Source: Rossellomorea marisflavi (lineage in GTDB: Bacteria; Bacillota; Bacilli; Bacillales; Bacillaceae_B). Taken from it: a stretch of DNA of 64,000 bases. The stretch is taken from contig CP033051.1 in assembly GCA_003667865.1 (NCBI GenBank), positions 4,527,518-4,591,517 on the forward strand. The letters run 5' to 3'. The notes under the pieces were generated by a model, which did no database searches, was not told where the DNA came from, and saw only the letters and a program-made list of their open reading frames with translations. Position numbers and translations under genes: made by a program. Positions 17,508-26,884 of the stretch are shown here, piece after piece. Position 1 is the first letter of the stretch. Each line of letters begins with the position of its first letter.

Positions 17508-17548
17508 AAGAAGCAGCCACATCTTTACTATGGCTGCTTCTTACATTT
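17508..17548 (+). terminator. Terminator of rnhC
   Basis: A 12-bp stem (AAGAAGCAGCCA with TGGCTGCTTCTT) lies right after the rnhC stop, followed by a modest T-rich stretch. The remaining gap to 17757 shows no gene. Confidence 0.8.
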
Positions 17549-17757
17549 TCCGACCTTTATAAAACGTATAGTATTCGAACTATTTACTAGAAATCTGACT
17601 AGAATTCACAGTTCTATACTGTAAAGGAAAGATGGAAATCTTAATTCGATAAATATTGTGCCTTTGTAAATGCATCAACTATTATTGCCTCCAAAGAAAC
17701 CATTGTTTTAAAATGCAGATAACACATCACAATTTAAATTCACTTCATATCAAAGAC

Positions 17758-19047
17758 CTATTGTGTTGGAATTTCAACTTTTTCATTATAAGTCTTCATA
17801 TAATAAATACCGCCGATATGCAGAGTATTAGGTATATCTTCTGTGTCAAATACAAGTGTTCTCTCCTTTAGAATTGTTCCATCTTCTTCCTTGATTAACT
17901 GTTCATCTATGGTGGTCTCTAATTCTATTTTTTTGTTTTCTGTTTGAATAGAGACCTGTTTGAATAAAACCGATTCCTCAGTTGAAATTCTAATTTCGAT
18001 GCCTCTCGTAGTTGGAGAGACAGATTTAATCCATAGCCTCTCCCCTTCTATTTCAACCACTTCTTTTAGAGATTGGGTTAACGAGAATTTCTTGTTTACC
18101 TCTTTATACCCTGCAAATTGATGAACATTTACTTCTAATGACTGTAGGTTTTTTGGTAAAGCATCAAATCGAAGTTCTATCTCTTGAGCACCCGTCATGG
18201 TTGAAGATGTGCTCATTCCTTGGCCTTCAACCTTTCTCCCATTTACAATTAATTCAATGCCATCTAATGGCTGGTGTACCATACCATACCCCTTTACCCT
18301 TGTTGAGCCTTTAAGGACAGTCATCGTCGGGGAGGCAATAATAGAGTCGAATTTTATTTTCCCACCATCAACGGATACCGTTTTATTAATCGATTGCTTT
18401 ACTTCCGTTTGAAGTGCCTTATTTGGGTCAAATGGTATCTCCATTTCATGTTCTTTCATAAAACCATTTTCCCCGGATTCCCAAAAGTGAAAAGTTAACT
18501 TTCTTGAAAAGGGGCTAGGGGTTTCAAAGTCCATTGTTCCTTTTATTTCTGTATTTGTTTCGTTAATGACTGCTGCCCCTCCCTCATAACTGGCATTTGT
18601 AAATAATCCAGTGATCCTGTTTGGGTGAAAGGATTCAATGGGTGAGTCTAAAACACCATCTGGATTAGAAAGAGTATAGTAAACGACCATCCGATTCTCG
18701 TCTACCATAAGGCCATTCACTGTAAGTTTTGTCCCAGAAGAAAATTCATAAGATTTATCTATGACTTGTCCTTTTCCGTCATCATTTAATTCTTTTAACG
18801 TTCCATTAATCACTCCATCAAAACCCAAAATTTTCTTTCCATAATAAGCAAATGCATCATAATGGTACCCTGTTAGAACTAAGAGTAAAATGGCAGCGAC
18901 TAAAGAGAACTTGAACCCTCTTTGAGGAAAAGGTTTTTTAGGAGCGCGTTGAAGTGCTTTTCTTAAAGTCTCCTCTAATTCTGGAGGAGCTGTTTGTTCG
19001 TCTAACTTGGCTTTTTGGTTTTGGAGTAACTTCTCTACATCATTCAT
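17758..19047 (-). CDS. Membrane-anchored anti-sigma factor (DUF4179 type)
   Basis: A 429-residue protein. A short cytoplasmic N-terminus (MNDVEKLLQNQKAKLDEQTA) is followed by one membrane helix (FSLVAAILLLVLTGYHY, about 46-62). A large extracytoplasmic region of beta-rich DUF4179/DUF5643 character comes next (FDGVINGTLKELNDDGKGQ and further repeats). The start is ATG 19047, behind GGAGGG, overlapping the sigma-factor gene by 8 bp. Pairing with an ECF sigma gene and the single-span topology point to an anti-sigma factor. The signal sensed is unknown. Confidence 0.82.
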   Translation of the reverse strand: MNDVEKLLQNQKAKLDEQTAPPELEETLRKALQRAPKKPFPQRGFKFSLVAAILLLVLTGYHYDAFAYYGKKILGFDGVINGTLKELNDDGKGQVIDKSYEFSSGTKLTVNGLMVDENRMVVYYTLSNPDGVLDSPIESFHPNRITGLFTNASYEGGAAVINETNTEIKGTMDFETPSPFSRKLTFHFWESGENGFMKEHEMEIPFDPNKALQTEVKQSINKTVSVDGGKIKFDSIIASPTMTVLKGSTRVKGYGMVHQPLDGIELIVNGRKVEGQGMSTSSTMTGAQEIELRFDALPKNLQSLEVNVHQFAGYKEVNKKFSLTQSLKEVVEIEGERLWIKSVSPTTRGIEIRISTEESVLFKQVSIQTENKKIELETTIDEQLIKEEDGTILKERTLVFDTEDIPNTLHIGGIYYMKTYNEKVEIPTQ

Positions 19048-19579
19048 TGACGTTCCCTCCATGTATATAGATTCTAAGCTTTTTTAATCCTTCGAACACT
19101 CGTGACTTAACTGTGCCTACCGAGACATTCGTTATTTCCGAAATCGTTTCGTAGTCCAAATCCAGAAAATATTTTAATTTGATCGCTTCAGCTTGTTTTT
19201 CATTTAAATTAGTTAATAACTGCATTAAGTCAATGTTTTGTTCTATATTATGGTATGGATTTTCGGTAGACGAAAGTGTATTTGTATATGTAGTCAAATC
19301 ATCTACAAGTTGGGACTTATTTCGTTTTCTTAATGACGTTTTACATGAATTCACTAAAATGGTTTTACTCCAGCTATAAAAGGACTCTTCCTTTTTCAAC
19401 TGATAGATCTTTTCATACACTCTTACCACCATATCTTCCAGTGCATCCATCGCATCATGCTTATTCCCCATGTACATATGAGCAAGCCGATAATAATCGT
19501 TCTCTTTATTCATAATTAATTGAAGCAATGCTTCTTTATTGCCCTTCTTGGCCTTTTTCACCATTTTCTGTACATCCAT
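19040..19579 (-). CDS. ECF-type RNA polymerase sigma factor
   Basis: A 179-residue ECF sigma factor. Region 2 lies about residues 20-85 (ending ESFYSWSKTILVNSCKTSLR) and region 4 about 120-172 (LNEKQAEAIKLKYFLDLDYETI, then VSVGTVKSRVFEGLKKLR). It overlaps the anti-sigma gene by 8 bp, the usual coupled arrangement. GAGGAGG precedes the ATG. A TGAAAC motif upstream (minus strand, 19630-19635) resembles ECF -35 elements, which suggests self-activation. The pair is absent from this position in B. subtilis, so it is accessory. Confidence 0.9.
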   Translation of the reverse strand: MDVQKMVKKAKKGNKEALLQLIMNKENDYYRLAHMYMGNKHDAMDALEDMVVRVYEKIYQLKKEESFYSWSKTILVNSCKTSLRKRNKSQLVDDLTTYTNTLSSTENPYHNIEQNIDLMQLLTNLNEKQAEAIKLKYFLDLDYETISEITNVSVGTVKSRVFEGLKKLRIYIHGGNVNE

Positions 19580-19629
19580 GCTGTCCCTCCTCCCCTATAA
19601 GACCTTTGAAAGAACAAAAAAGTTCACTT

Positions 19630-19635
19630 GTTTCA
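19630..19635 (-). promoter_or_regulatory. Possible ECF -35 element (TGAAAC)
   Basis: TGAAAC on the minus strand lies ~51 bp upstream of the sigma-factor start. A GTCTTA-like stretch follows, but no canonical CGTA/CGTC -10 is seen at 16-17 bp, so this is tentative. Confidence 0.35.
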
Positions 19636-19789
19636 AAATAAAAAATATCCAATTATTTTAATCATTTATATTAAGAAGTGGGACGACAATTCAACATCGT
19701 AATAATAGGTCACAACAGCAATTGTCATTGTATGTTTTTGGACGCTATTTTAATAGTAATAAGTGAGATTTTAATTGTAAATATATAAG

Positions 19790-19826
19790 AAAAAAACAGA
19801 CCCAATCATATGTGATTTGGTCTGTT
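19790..19826 (-). terminator. Terminator of pheST
   Basis: Minus strand: AACAGACC-AAATCA hairpin closing with TGATTGGGTCTGTT and a T-run. It lies 55 bp after the pheT stop. Confidence 0.88.
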
Positions 19827-19881
19827 AATAGTATATTATTTATGTCATATTTTTCTCATACTCTGGTTGTTCCTCTTGTTA

Positions 19882-22296
19882 CTATCCTCTTAATTCAGCA
19901 CCAGCCTGCTCTTTTACAGCTGCAAGTACCTTATCATGTGCTTTTACTACTTCTTCATCTGTTAATGTTTTTTCTGGATCGAAATATTTTAAAGAATACG
20001 CAAGGGATTTCTTGCCAGGCTCCATATGCTCACCTTCGTATAGATCAAAGATGCTCACTTCTTTAAGAAGTTTTCCACCCGCTTCTTTAATCATAGCTTT
20101 TAGGTCACCAGCTTTTACTTCACGATCTACAACAAGAGCGATGTCTCTTGTAATAGATGGGTGACGTGGAATTGGTGTATAGCCTAATGCAGGTAATTCG
20201 TATTGGAATAGTGGTGCAACTTTCAATTCAAATACATAGGTTGCTGCTAGGTCTAGTTCTTTTTCAACCTCAGGGTGTGTTTGACCTACAAACCCAATAA
20301 CCGTTCCATCTAGTAAAACTTCTGCTGTACGTCCAGGGTGCATACCCTCGATTACTGCTTGACGGAACGTAATGGCAGTAGAAACAGCTAGCTTATCAAA
20401 TAATGCTTCTAAGATTCCTTTTGCTACATAAAAGTCGACAGCTTTCTTCTCACCTTGAACAGGGTGTGTGTGCCAGAGACCTGTTAATACTCCAGCAAGA
20501 TGCTCTTCTTCAACCGGGAGTTCTTCTTTTCCTTCATTTAAGAATACTGAACCAATTTCATAGAAAGCAGTAGAATCATTCTGACGTGCTGAGTTATATG
20601 CAGCCACTTCAAGAAGCTGAGGCACAATGCTTAGTCGCAGATTGCTACGCTCTTCGCTCATAGGCATTAATAGCTTTACAGGCTCTCTTGTTTCTAGAGC
20701 ATATTGTGTTGCTTTTGCATCATTCGTTAATGAATACGTAATAGCTTGAAGCATTCCTGCACCTTCAAGTAGGGCTCGTGTCGTACGTCGCTTCGCCTGG
20801 TAATTCGTTAATCCACCAGGAGTAGCCTCACCTTCTGGTAAAGTTACAGGCAGATGATCATAGCCATATAATCTTGCTACTTCTTCGATGAGATCTTCTG
20901 GAATCGTAATATCTCCTCTTCTTGTAGGGACAGTTACCATGAATTCCTCTCCAGCAAGCTCATAGTCAAATTGTAAGCGACGGAAGATATCCTCAATCTT
21001 TTCTTTTCCAATATCAATGCCTAAAAATGAACGAATTTTGCCAGCCGTTATGGAAACCACTGCAGGCTCGATCGTCAGTTCATCAAATAAAACAGTTCCT
21101 TCAAGAACGTCTCCACCAGCATATTGTGCCAAAAGGGAAGCCGCTCTTTCACCAGCCTGAAGAACACGTTTCGGATCTACACCTTTTTCATAACGGGTGC
21201 TAGCTTCACTTCGTAAACCATGATCCTTAGATGCTTTTCTTACCGTTCCACTGTTAAAATAAGCTGCCTCTAATAATACGTTTACTGTACCACTATGCAC
21301 TTCAGAATTCGCACCACCCATTACTCCAGCAAGGGCAACAGGCTCTTTTCCATTTGTAATTACTAAATGATCAGACGAAAGTGTTCTTTCTGCATCATCA
21401 AGTGTTACAAACTTTTCTCCATCTTGTGCTTTCCTTACAACGATTTCCTTAGATCCAAGGCGATCATAATCAAACGCATGAAGTGGTTGACCATATTCTA
21501 GTAGTACATAATTTGTAATATCTACAACATTATTATGTGGACGAATTCCAGCAGCAATCAATGCATTTTGCATCCAGATTGGTGATGGACCAATTTTCAC
21601 ATTACGGATCACTTTTGCACCGTATAACGGATTATCTTCAGTTGCCTCTACCTTAACTGAAATGTAGTCAGAAGCTTTTTCATTACTTTCTTTTTCTTCG
21701 ACTACTGGCATTTTAACTTCTTTGCCAAGGATCGCTGCAACCTCATATGCAACACCTAACATGCTTAAGCAATCAGAGCGATTTGGTGTTAAGCCTAGCT
21801 CTAAAATAGAATCATCTAAATTTAAACGCTCAACCGCAACTCCTCCAACTTCTTCTTGTTCAGGGAATACGTAGATTCCTTCTGCATGCTCCTTCGGTAC
21901 AAGCTTGCCTTCAACTCCAAGCTCTTGTAACGAACAAATCATTCCATTAGAAGCCTCTCCGCGAAGCTTTGCCTTTTTAATTTTAAAATTCCCTGGTAAT
22001 ACTGCTCCTACCTTCGCAACCGGTACCTTTTGGCCTTTTGCAACATTTGGTGCACCGCAAATAATTTGAACAGGCTCATCTTCACCAATATCAACTAAAC
22101 ATTTGTTTAACTTATCCGCATCAGGATGCTGTTCACATTCTAAGACATGCCCCACGACAACTCCTTGAGTTCCGTCCCCAATGCGTTGTACACCTTCTAC
22201 TTCGATACCGCTTCTTGTAATTTTTTCTGCTAAATCTTCCGGACTAATTCCTGCTAAATCAACATAGTTTTCTAACCATTTATATGAAACAAACAT
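19882..22296 (-). CDS. pheT: Phenylalanine--tRNA ligase, beta subunit
   Basis: An 804-residue beta subunit of the heterotetrameric PheRS. Domains in order are an EMAP/OB tRNA-binding fold ([20 protein letters not shown] near residue 45), B3/B4 editing core ([16 protein letters not shown] near 168), B5 (about 405-480), the catalytic-like domain, and a C-terminal ferredoxin-like anticodon-binding domain ([18 protein letters not shown] near 712). Length equals B. subtilis PheT. It follows pheS by 21 bp and shares its T-box control. Confidence 0.97.
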   Translation of the reverse strand: MFVSYKWLENYVDLAGISPEDLAEKITRSGIEVEGVQRIGDGTQGVVVGHVLECEQHPDADKLNKCLVDIGEDEPVQIICGAPNVAKGQKVPVAKVGAVLPGNFKIKKAKLRGEASNGMICSLQELGVEGKLVPKEHAEGIYVFPEQEEVGGVAVERLNLDDSILELGLTPNRSDCLSMLGVAYEVAAILGKEVKMPVVEEKESNEKASDYISVKVEATEDNPLYGAKVIRNVKIGPSPIWMQNALIAAGIRPHNNVVDITNYVLLEYGQPLHAFDYDRLGSKEIVVRKAQDGEKFVTLDDAERTLSSDHLVITNGKEPVALAGVMGGANSEVHSGTVNVLLEAAYFNSGTVRKASKDHGLRSEASTRYEKGVDPKRVLQAGERAASLLAQYAGGDVLEGTVLFDELTIEPAVVSITAGKIRSFLGIDIGKEKIEDIFRRLQFDYELAGEEFMVTVPTRRGDITIPEDLIEEVARLYGYDHLPVTLPEGEATPGGLTNYQAKRRTTRALLEGAGMLQAITYSLTNDAKATQYALETREPVKLLMPMSEERSNLRLSIVPQLLEVAAYNSARQNDSTAFYEIGSVFLNEGKEELPVEEEHLAGVLTGLWHTHPVQGEKKAVDFYVAKGILEALFDKLAVSTAITFRQAVIEGMHPGRTAEVLLDGTVIGFVGQTHPEVEKELDLAATYVFELKVAPLFQYELPALGYTPIPRHPSITRDIALVVDREVKAGDLKAMIKEAGGKLLKEVSIFDLYEGEHMEPGKKSLAYSLKYFDPEKTLTDEEVVKAHDKVLAAVKEQAGAELRG

Positions 22297-22317
22297 GTTC
22301 GGTTCCCTCCGTTCTTG

Positions 22318-23355
22318 TTATTCTTCTACTCCGAATTGTGTAACAAAACGTACATCATTTGTATAGAAATGACGAATATCATCAATACCGTACTTCAGCA
22401 TGGCAATACGCTCAGGTCCCATTCCAAATGCGAAACCTGTATATTTCTTCGAATCAAAGCCAGCCATTTCAAGAACATTCGGGTGAACCATACCTGCTCC
22501 TAAGATCTCAATCCAGCCTGTTCCTTTACATACATTACATCCTTTTCCTCCGCAAATCTTACAAGAGATATCCATCTCAACAGAAGGCTCAGTGAATGGG
22601 AAAAAGCTTGGGCGTAAGCGAATTTCACGTTCTTCACCAAACATTTTCTTCGCAAATATTTGTAGTGTTCCTTTTAAATCGCTCATGCGGATGTTTTCAT
22701 CAATCACAAGCCCTTCAATTTGCATAAATTGATGTGAGTGTGTCGCATCATCATTATCACGACGATACACTTTACCCGGACAGATGATCTTTATTGGACC
22801 TTTTCCTTCAGCTTTATTCATCGTTCTCGCTTGAACGGGTGATGTATGGGTACGAAGCAATAGCTCTTCTGTAATATAAAATGAGTCCTGCATATCACGA
22901 GCTGGATGCCCCTTAGGCAGATTCAAAGCTTCAAAATTATAGTAATCCTTTTCAACTTCAGGACCTTCTGCAATGGTATAGCCCATTCCAATAAATAAGT
23001 CTTCAATTTCCTCAACAATTTTCGTTAATGGATGCTTGTTCCCTGTACGAACTGGACGGCCTGGAAGCGTGACATCAATTGTTTCTTTTTCTAATTTTTT
23101 AAGAACAGCTTCTTTTTCCAAAATCTCTTGTTTTGATTCAAGAACCTCTTGAATCGCACCTCGCACTTCATTCCCAAGTGCTCCCATTTTCGGACGCTCT
23201 TCTGCTGAAAGTTTCCCCATTCCTTTTAAAACTTCTGTAACAGGACCTTTTTTACCTAAGTACGCTACACGAATTTCGTTTAGCTCTTTTAAATCACTTG
23301 CCTTTTCAATCTTTTCAATCGCTTCTGTTTGTAAAGATCTCAGCTTATCTTCCAT
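22318..23355 (-). CDS. pheS: Phenylalanine--tRNA ligase, alpha subunit
   Basis: A 345-residue class II catalytic subunit that charges tRNA-Phe. An N-terminal coiled-coil arm ([20 protein letters not shown]) precedes the class II motifs. These are [12 protein letters not shown] near residue 160, [21 protein letters not shown] near 200 and the C-terminal [19 protein letters not shown] cysteine cluster [17 protein letters not shown] lies near 270. The start is ATG 23355 (MEDKLRSL), as in relatives; an upstream in-frame start adds two residues. Expression is governed by the T-box in front. Confidence 0.96.
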   Translation of the reverse strand: MEDKLRSLQTEAIEKIEKASDLKELNEIRVAYLGKKGPVTEVLKGMGKLSAEERPKMGALGNEVRGAIQEVLESKQEILEKEAVLKKLEKETIDVTLPGRPVRTGNKHPLTKIVEEIEDLFIGMGYTIAEGPEVEKDYYNFEALNLPKGHPARDMQDSFYITEELLLRTHTSPVQARTMNKAEGKGPIKIICPGKVYRRDNDDATHSHQFMQIEGLVIDENIRMSDLKGTLQIFAKKMFGEEREIRLRPSFFPFTEPSVEMDISCKICGGKGCNVCKGTGWIEILGAGMVHPNVLEMAGFDSKKYTGFAFGMGPERIAMLKYGIDDIRHFYTNDVRFVTQFGVEE

Positions 23356-23454
23356 GTGCAAGATTCCTCCTTATTTTTTGGATCTTTATATCCTTTTTGG
23401 GTAATCCCTATCTCGCGTCGATGCCAAAATACTTTAATGAAAAGTATTCAAACA

Positions 23455-23700
23455 AAATAAAAAACCCCATCCCAGAAAGGGACGAGGTTCTATTCGCGGT
23501 ACCACCCTTATAAGCATACGATTTTTTGTACACTCACTTCATTTGGATAACGGCAACTGCCGGTGCATCTTTACATTTTCACAAATGGTCCCGATGCCAA
23601 CTCAAGAGGTGAAATGTTCACACATTTATCCAATAAAAATGCTTTCAGTCATGGCATTTTCTCCCTAAAATGAACCAAACGTGCTACTTGCCTCTATCAA
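23455..23700 (-). ncRNA. Phe T-box leader of pheST
   Basis: The minus strand shows the T-box core AGGGTGGTACCGCG at 23508-23495, followed by an 11-bp terminator stem (23463-23489) and a T-run. Upstream, the basal stem AGAGG (about 23695) can pair with CCTCT (about 23605). An AGTA internal-loop motif lies on the 5' side, opposite GAACATTTCAC on the 3' side. That places a UUC (Phe) specifier at 23613-23611, which fits the downstream PheRS genes. Uncharged tRNA-Phe should promote read-through. Confidence 0.93.
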
Positions 23701-23752
23701 CGTTATTGTGGATATAGTCTACTTGCGTTCACAAGCAGTATGTATGAACTAA

Positions 23753-23781
23753 ATTATAGAGAAAAACAAAAGAGAATTCAA
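23753..23781 (-). promoter_or_regulatory. SigA promoter of pheST
   Basis: Minus strand: -35 TTGAAT, 17-bp spacer, -10 TATAAT. The -35 lies only 7 bp beyond the end of ysgA, and the leader starts ~50 nt before the T-box stem I. Confidence 0.8.
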
Positions 23782-23787
23782 ATCTTT

Positions 23788-24564
23788 TTAAGAAGTTCTG
23801 TTGCCCATTTTCATATAGTAAAGTAATATCCCAGTTGCAACAGCTACATTGAGGGATTCACTTTTACCATAAATCGGAATGTACAGATTCTGATCGGTTT
23901 CCTGTAACAATTCACCTGTTACTCCGTTTCCTTCATTTCCAACAATCAAAGCATATCGGTTAGAAGGAGAAACAGTGGTGTATTCAACAGCACCTTCAAG
24001 AGCAGTGCCATAAATAGGAATGCCTGCTGTTTTTAAATCCATAACAAATTCCTGTAAATCTTTTTTTTCAATGGCAATATTAAAATGGCTTCCTTGAGCA
24101 GAGCGTAAAACCTTTGGGTTATACACATCTACAGTTCCATTTCCTAGGATTACAGCATCAATTCCTGCTGCATCTGCTGTCCGAATCATTGTTCCAATAT
24201 TACCAGGATCTTGAACTCCATCTAACAATAAAAAGGAATGATGCTTTTGAAGGTCAATAGTCGTTTTGGCAACATGACAAATGGCAAAAACACCTTGGTT
24301 CGTTTCAGTTTCTGATAGAGCCTTTGCCGCATCCTCTGAAAGTGTTATAACCTCATCTTGGCCCAGATTCCAGCTTTGAGGTAGATCTAGTCCTTCACGA
24401 ATAATGACTTGACTTACAAGATCATCATGCTTTAGAGCCTCTTCAACTAAATGAAATCCTTCAATAAGGTACGTCCCCGTTAGTTCACGTTCCTTTTTCG
24501 TTAATAGCTTTTTCCACTGCTTAATCTGTGGGTTTTTAGCGGATTGAATATATTTCACGGACAT
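23788..24564 (-). CDS. ysgA: SpoU/TrmH-family RNA 2'-O-methyltransferase YsgA
   Basis: A 258-residue SPOUT methyltransferase. The N-terminal substrate-binding domain begins SVKYIQSAKNPQIKQWKKLL. The trefoil-knot SAM domain has LLLDGVQDPGNIGTMIRTADA near residue 113, VGNEGNGVT near 210 and IPIYGKSESLNVAVATGILLY near 229. In B. subtilis YsgA (RlmP) methylates 23S rRNA. It lies upstream of pheS and divergent from sspI, as in B. subtilis. Confidence 0.93.
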   Translation of the reverse strand: MSVKYIQSAKNPQIKQWKKLLTKKERELTGTYLIEGFHLVEEALKHDDLVSQVIIREGLDLPQSWNLGQDEVITLSEDAAKALSETETNQGVFAICHVAKTTIDLQKHHSFLLLDGVQDPGNIGTMIRTADAAGIDAVILGNGTVDVYNPKVLRSAQGSHFNIAIEKKDLQEFVMDLKTAGIPIYGTALEGAVEYTTVSPSNRYALIVGNEGNGVTGELLQETDQNLYIPIYGKSESLNVAVATGILLYYMKMGNRTS

Positions 24565-24689
24565 TCTCTCCTTTTATTCCTTCATCCAATTTTCTCATTA
24601 TACCGTAATTATTATACATAATAAATGTGAAGTGAGAGAAAAATAACTACGAAATATTGAACTCATACGTATGAAGGGAGTAATATGAC

Positions 24690-24896
24690 ATGAACCTAAA
24701 CCTAAGAAAAGCCATTATCCACAATGTATCAGGTAATAGCTCACAGGAATTAGAAGACACAATCGTTGATGCCATTCAAGGTGGAGAAGAAAAAACACTA
24801 CCAGGACTTGGTGTCCTACTTGAAGTATTCTGGCAAAATGCAGAACAAAACGAAAAAGAAATGGTATTAAAAACATTAGAAAGCAGTTTAAAATAA
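24690..24896 (+). CDS. sspI: Small acid-soluble spore protein I
   Basis: A 68-residue SspI protein: [20 protein letters not shown], then [22 protein letters not shown]. It is a minor spore-core protein made in the forespore. It is divergent from ysgA, as in B. subtilis. GAAGGGAG lies upstream of the ATG. This is direct evidence that the organism forms endospores. Confidence 0.95.
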   Translation: MNLNLRKAIIHNVSGNSSQELEDTIVDAIQGGEEKTLPGLGVLLEVFWQNAEQNEKEMVLKTLESSLK

Positions 24897-24908
24897 TATT
24901 TCCATTCT

Positions 24909-24932
24909 GGATGCCTTGAGCATCCTTTTTTT
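24909..24932 (+). terminator. Terminator of sspI
   Basis: A 6-bp stem (GGATGC/GCATCC) is followed by seven T, 12 bp after the sspI stop. Confidence 0.8.
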
Positions 24933-24994
24933 ATGGTTTTATACTATACAATAAATAGAATTAAGCAATTTTTTCACCTTGTAAGGAGCACAGA

Positions 24995-25123
24995 GTTGCT
25001 TGGAGCGGAAGGGTGCTTGACTCCTACGGGAATTGCGAGAAAGGTGAGACCCCGCAGGCGTAAGCGTCGAGGAGGCTCACCTCTCGCCCCGTGGAAAGCA
25101 AGCACCCTGAAGCGGAAAGCAAC
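24995..25123 (+). repeat. GC-rich REP-like element, copy 2
   Basis: Opposite orientation to copy 1, starting GTTGCTTGGAGCGGAAGG and ending GCGGAAAGCAAC. It lies between the convergent sspI and ysdC. This copy is the most divergent (for example CTACGGGAATTGCGAGAAAGG). Frames through it on both strands are not genes. Confidence 0.9.
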
Positions 25124-25152
25124 GGTCAAAGTATGACTCCCCTTTTTAATAG

Positions 25153-25186
25153 AAAAAAGCCAGCTAGGATATACTCCCAAGCTAGC
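25153..25186 (-). terminator. Terminator of ysdC
   Basis: Minus strand: GCTAGCT...AGCTGGC stem with one GU pair, followed by TTTTTTCT. Confidence 0.75.
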
Positions 25187-25198
25187 ATTTTGTATCAA

Positions 25199-26284
25199 TT
25201 ATTCAAATGTAACTTTATTTACAGTGTCACGGTCTAAACGCTTGATTACTTCAGTAATTAATTTCACAGCATTCTCATAATCATCACGGTGAAGCATTGC
25301 TGCATGTGAATGGATATAACGTGTTGCAATTGTGATTGATAACGCCGGTACACCATTTGCAGTTAAGTGGATAGCACCTGAATCTGTACCTCCACCTGGA
25401 AGCGCATCAAATTGATACGGAATGTTGTTCTCATCAGCTGTATCTGTTACTAGGTCACGTAAGCCCTTGTGAGAAACCATTGATGCATCATAAAGAATAA
25501 TTTGAGGACCTTTCCCCATCTTACTTTGAGCTTCTTTTTCAGAGATTCCCGGTGTGTCACCAGCAATACCTACATCAACACCAAACGCGATGTCTGGCTG
25601 AATTTTCGTTGCTGCTGTTCTAGCACCACGAAGTCCTACTTCCTCTTGAACAGTACCTACACCGTAAACAACGTTCGGGTGATTTTCACCTTGTAGATTT
25701 TTCAATACATCAATGGCAATCGCACAACCAATGCGGTTGTCCCAAGCTTTTGCAAGTAGCATTTTTTCATTGTTCATTACGGTAAATTCAAAATATGGTG
25801 TTACCATATCGCCAGGACGTACGCCCCATTCTTGAGCTTCTTCACGACTTGAAGCACCGATATCGATGAACATATCTTTAATATCTACTGGCTTTTTACG
25901 CGCTTCAGCAGGCAGGATATGTGGTGGCTTTGAACCAATCACACCTGTGATGTCACCTTTACTTGTTACAATTGTCACACGTTGAGCAAGCATAACCTGT
26001 GACCACCAGCCACCTACTGTTTGGAAGCGAAGGAATCCTTTGTCATCAATTTGTGTAATCATGAAACCAACTTCATCAAGATGTCCTGCAACCATAATGC
26101 TTGGGCCGTTTTCATCTCCAACTTTTTTTGCAATTAAGCTTCCTAAGTTATCTGTCGTAATTTCATCTGCATATGACTCTATGTATTTTCTCATTACGTC
26201 TCTAGGTTCTTTCTCGTTACCTGGAACCCCTTTTGCATCTGTTAAATCTTTAAGCATTGTCAATGTTTCATCAAGCTTTGTCAT
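25199..26284 (-). CDS. ysdC: M42-family metallopeptidase YsdC
   Basis: A 361-residue M42 (TET-type) aminopeptidase. Metal-binding and catalytic segments are [10 protein letters not shown] near residue 67, [11 protein letters not shown] near 178, [11 protein letters not shown] near 211, [12 protein letters not shown] near 232 and the C-terminal [17 protein letters not shown]42 enzymes form large dodecamers that trim peptides; some were once annotated as glucanases. Gene neighbourhood (with ysdB, ysdA) matches B. subtilis. Confidence 0.93.
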   Translation of the reverse strand: MTKLDETLTMLKDLTDAKGVPGNEKEPRDVMRKYIESYADEITTDNLGSLIAKKVGDENGPSIMVAGHLDEVGFMITQIDDKGFLRFQTVGGWWSQVMLAQRVTIVTSKGDITGVIGSKPPHILPAEARKKPVDIKDMFIDIGASSREEAQEWGVRPGDMVTPYFEFTVMNNEKMLLAKAWDNRIGCAIAIDVLKNLQGENHPNVVYGVGTVQEEVGLRGARTAATKIQPDIAFGVDVGIAGDTPGISEKEAQSKMGKGPQIILYDASMVSHKGLRDLVTDTADENNIPYQFDALPGGGTDSGAIHLTANGVPALSITIATRYIHSHAAMLHRDDYENAVKLITEVIKRLDRDTVNKVTFE

Positions 26285-26353
26285 TATTTCGACCCCCTAA
26301 TTATTTTATAACTAGTATTATACTAGACATCAAAACATTCTTCAAAAGATACC

Positions 26354-26848
26354 CTAATATCCTTCTTTTTGTCTATTATAGTTTACTTCATTTTTTTGTT
26401 TATATGCCGAGATGATTTCTTCATGGGAGAAGCCTAATAGGTTTGCAACGTAAAGGAATTGTTGAAATAGGTTTTGATAATTTGCGATGGAGCGATTTTC
26501 TTTAAAATCACTAATAGCACCATACACATTTAAAAATTGCGATGACAAATCAGTTTCTAAATAGTCTACTTCTCCTAAAGAAAAATGCTCTGTTGAAATC
26601 CCAATCTCTAGTCCCAGAGAAAGAATAAAATGAATACCATCTACAAACTCCTCTAAGATCACTTCCTTTTCAGCTGCGGGCTTTGAGCTCCAAAACTTAA
26701 AGCAGCGTGTTTCATTTGCCAATTCCCCAACCTCTACAACTAGAGCAAGAACCTTTTTAACAAATAAATCTTCTCCATCAAGACCGTGTTCATTTTGTAT
26801 GTATTGATCAAGACTTTTTTGCATTTGGAATAATTCTGATATTTCCAA
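26354..26848 (-). CDS. Dimeric dUTPase (all-alpha, MazG-like)
   Basis: About 164 residues of the dimeric dUTPase family (dUTPase_2). The helical metal-binding motif VVEVGELANETRCFKFWSSK near residue 46 and the partner EEFVDGIHFILSLGLEIG near 77 supply the acidic Mg ligands used to hydrolyse dUTP to dUMP. The frame is open to 26914, but TTG 26848 is chosen because AAAGGAG lies 7 bp upstream. The 5' end is only 37 bp from an IS insertion, which has cut the gene off from its original upstream DNA. Confidence 0.85.
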   Translation of the reverse strand: MEISELFQMQKSLDQYIQNEHGLDGEDLFVKKVLALVVEVGELANETRCFKFWSSKPAAEKEVILEEFVDGIHFILSLGLEIGISTEHFSLGEVDYLETDLSSQFLNVYGAISDFKENRSIANYQNLFQQFLYVANLLGFSHEEIISAYKQKNEVNYNRQKEGY

Positions 26849-26875
26849 TTGAACACTCCTTTCTCTAATATAATC

Positions 26876-26884
26876 GTAAAAAAT
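26876..26884. repeat. Left copy of 9-bp target-site duplication
   Basis: GTAAAAAAT lies directly outside the left end of the IS4-family element. The identical 9-mer lies at 28289-28297. Confidence 0.85.

Noticed and set aside
24933..25198. Overlapping frames on both strands
   Set aside because: They lie across REP-like copy 2; similar arginine- or serine-rich frames appear in every copy of the element.
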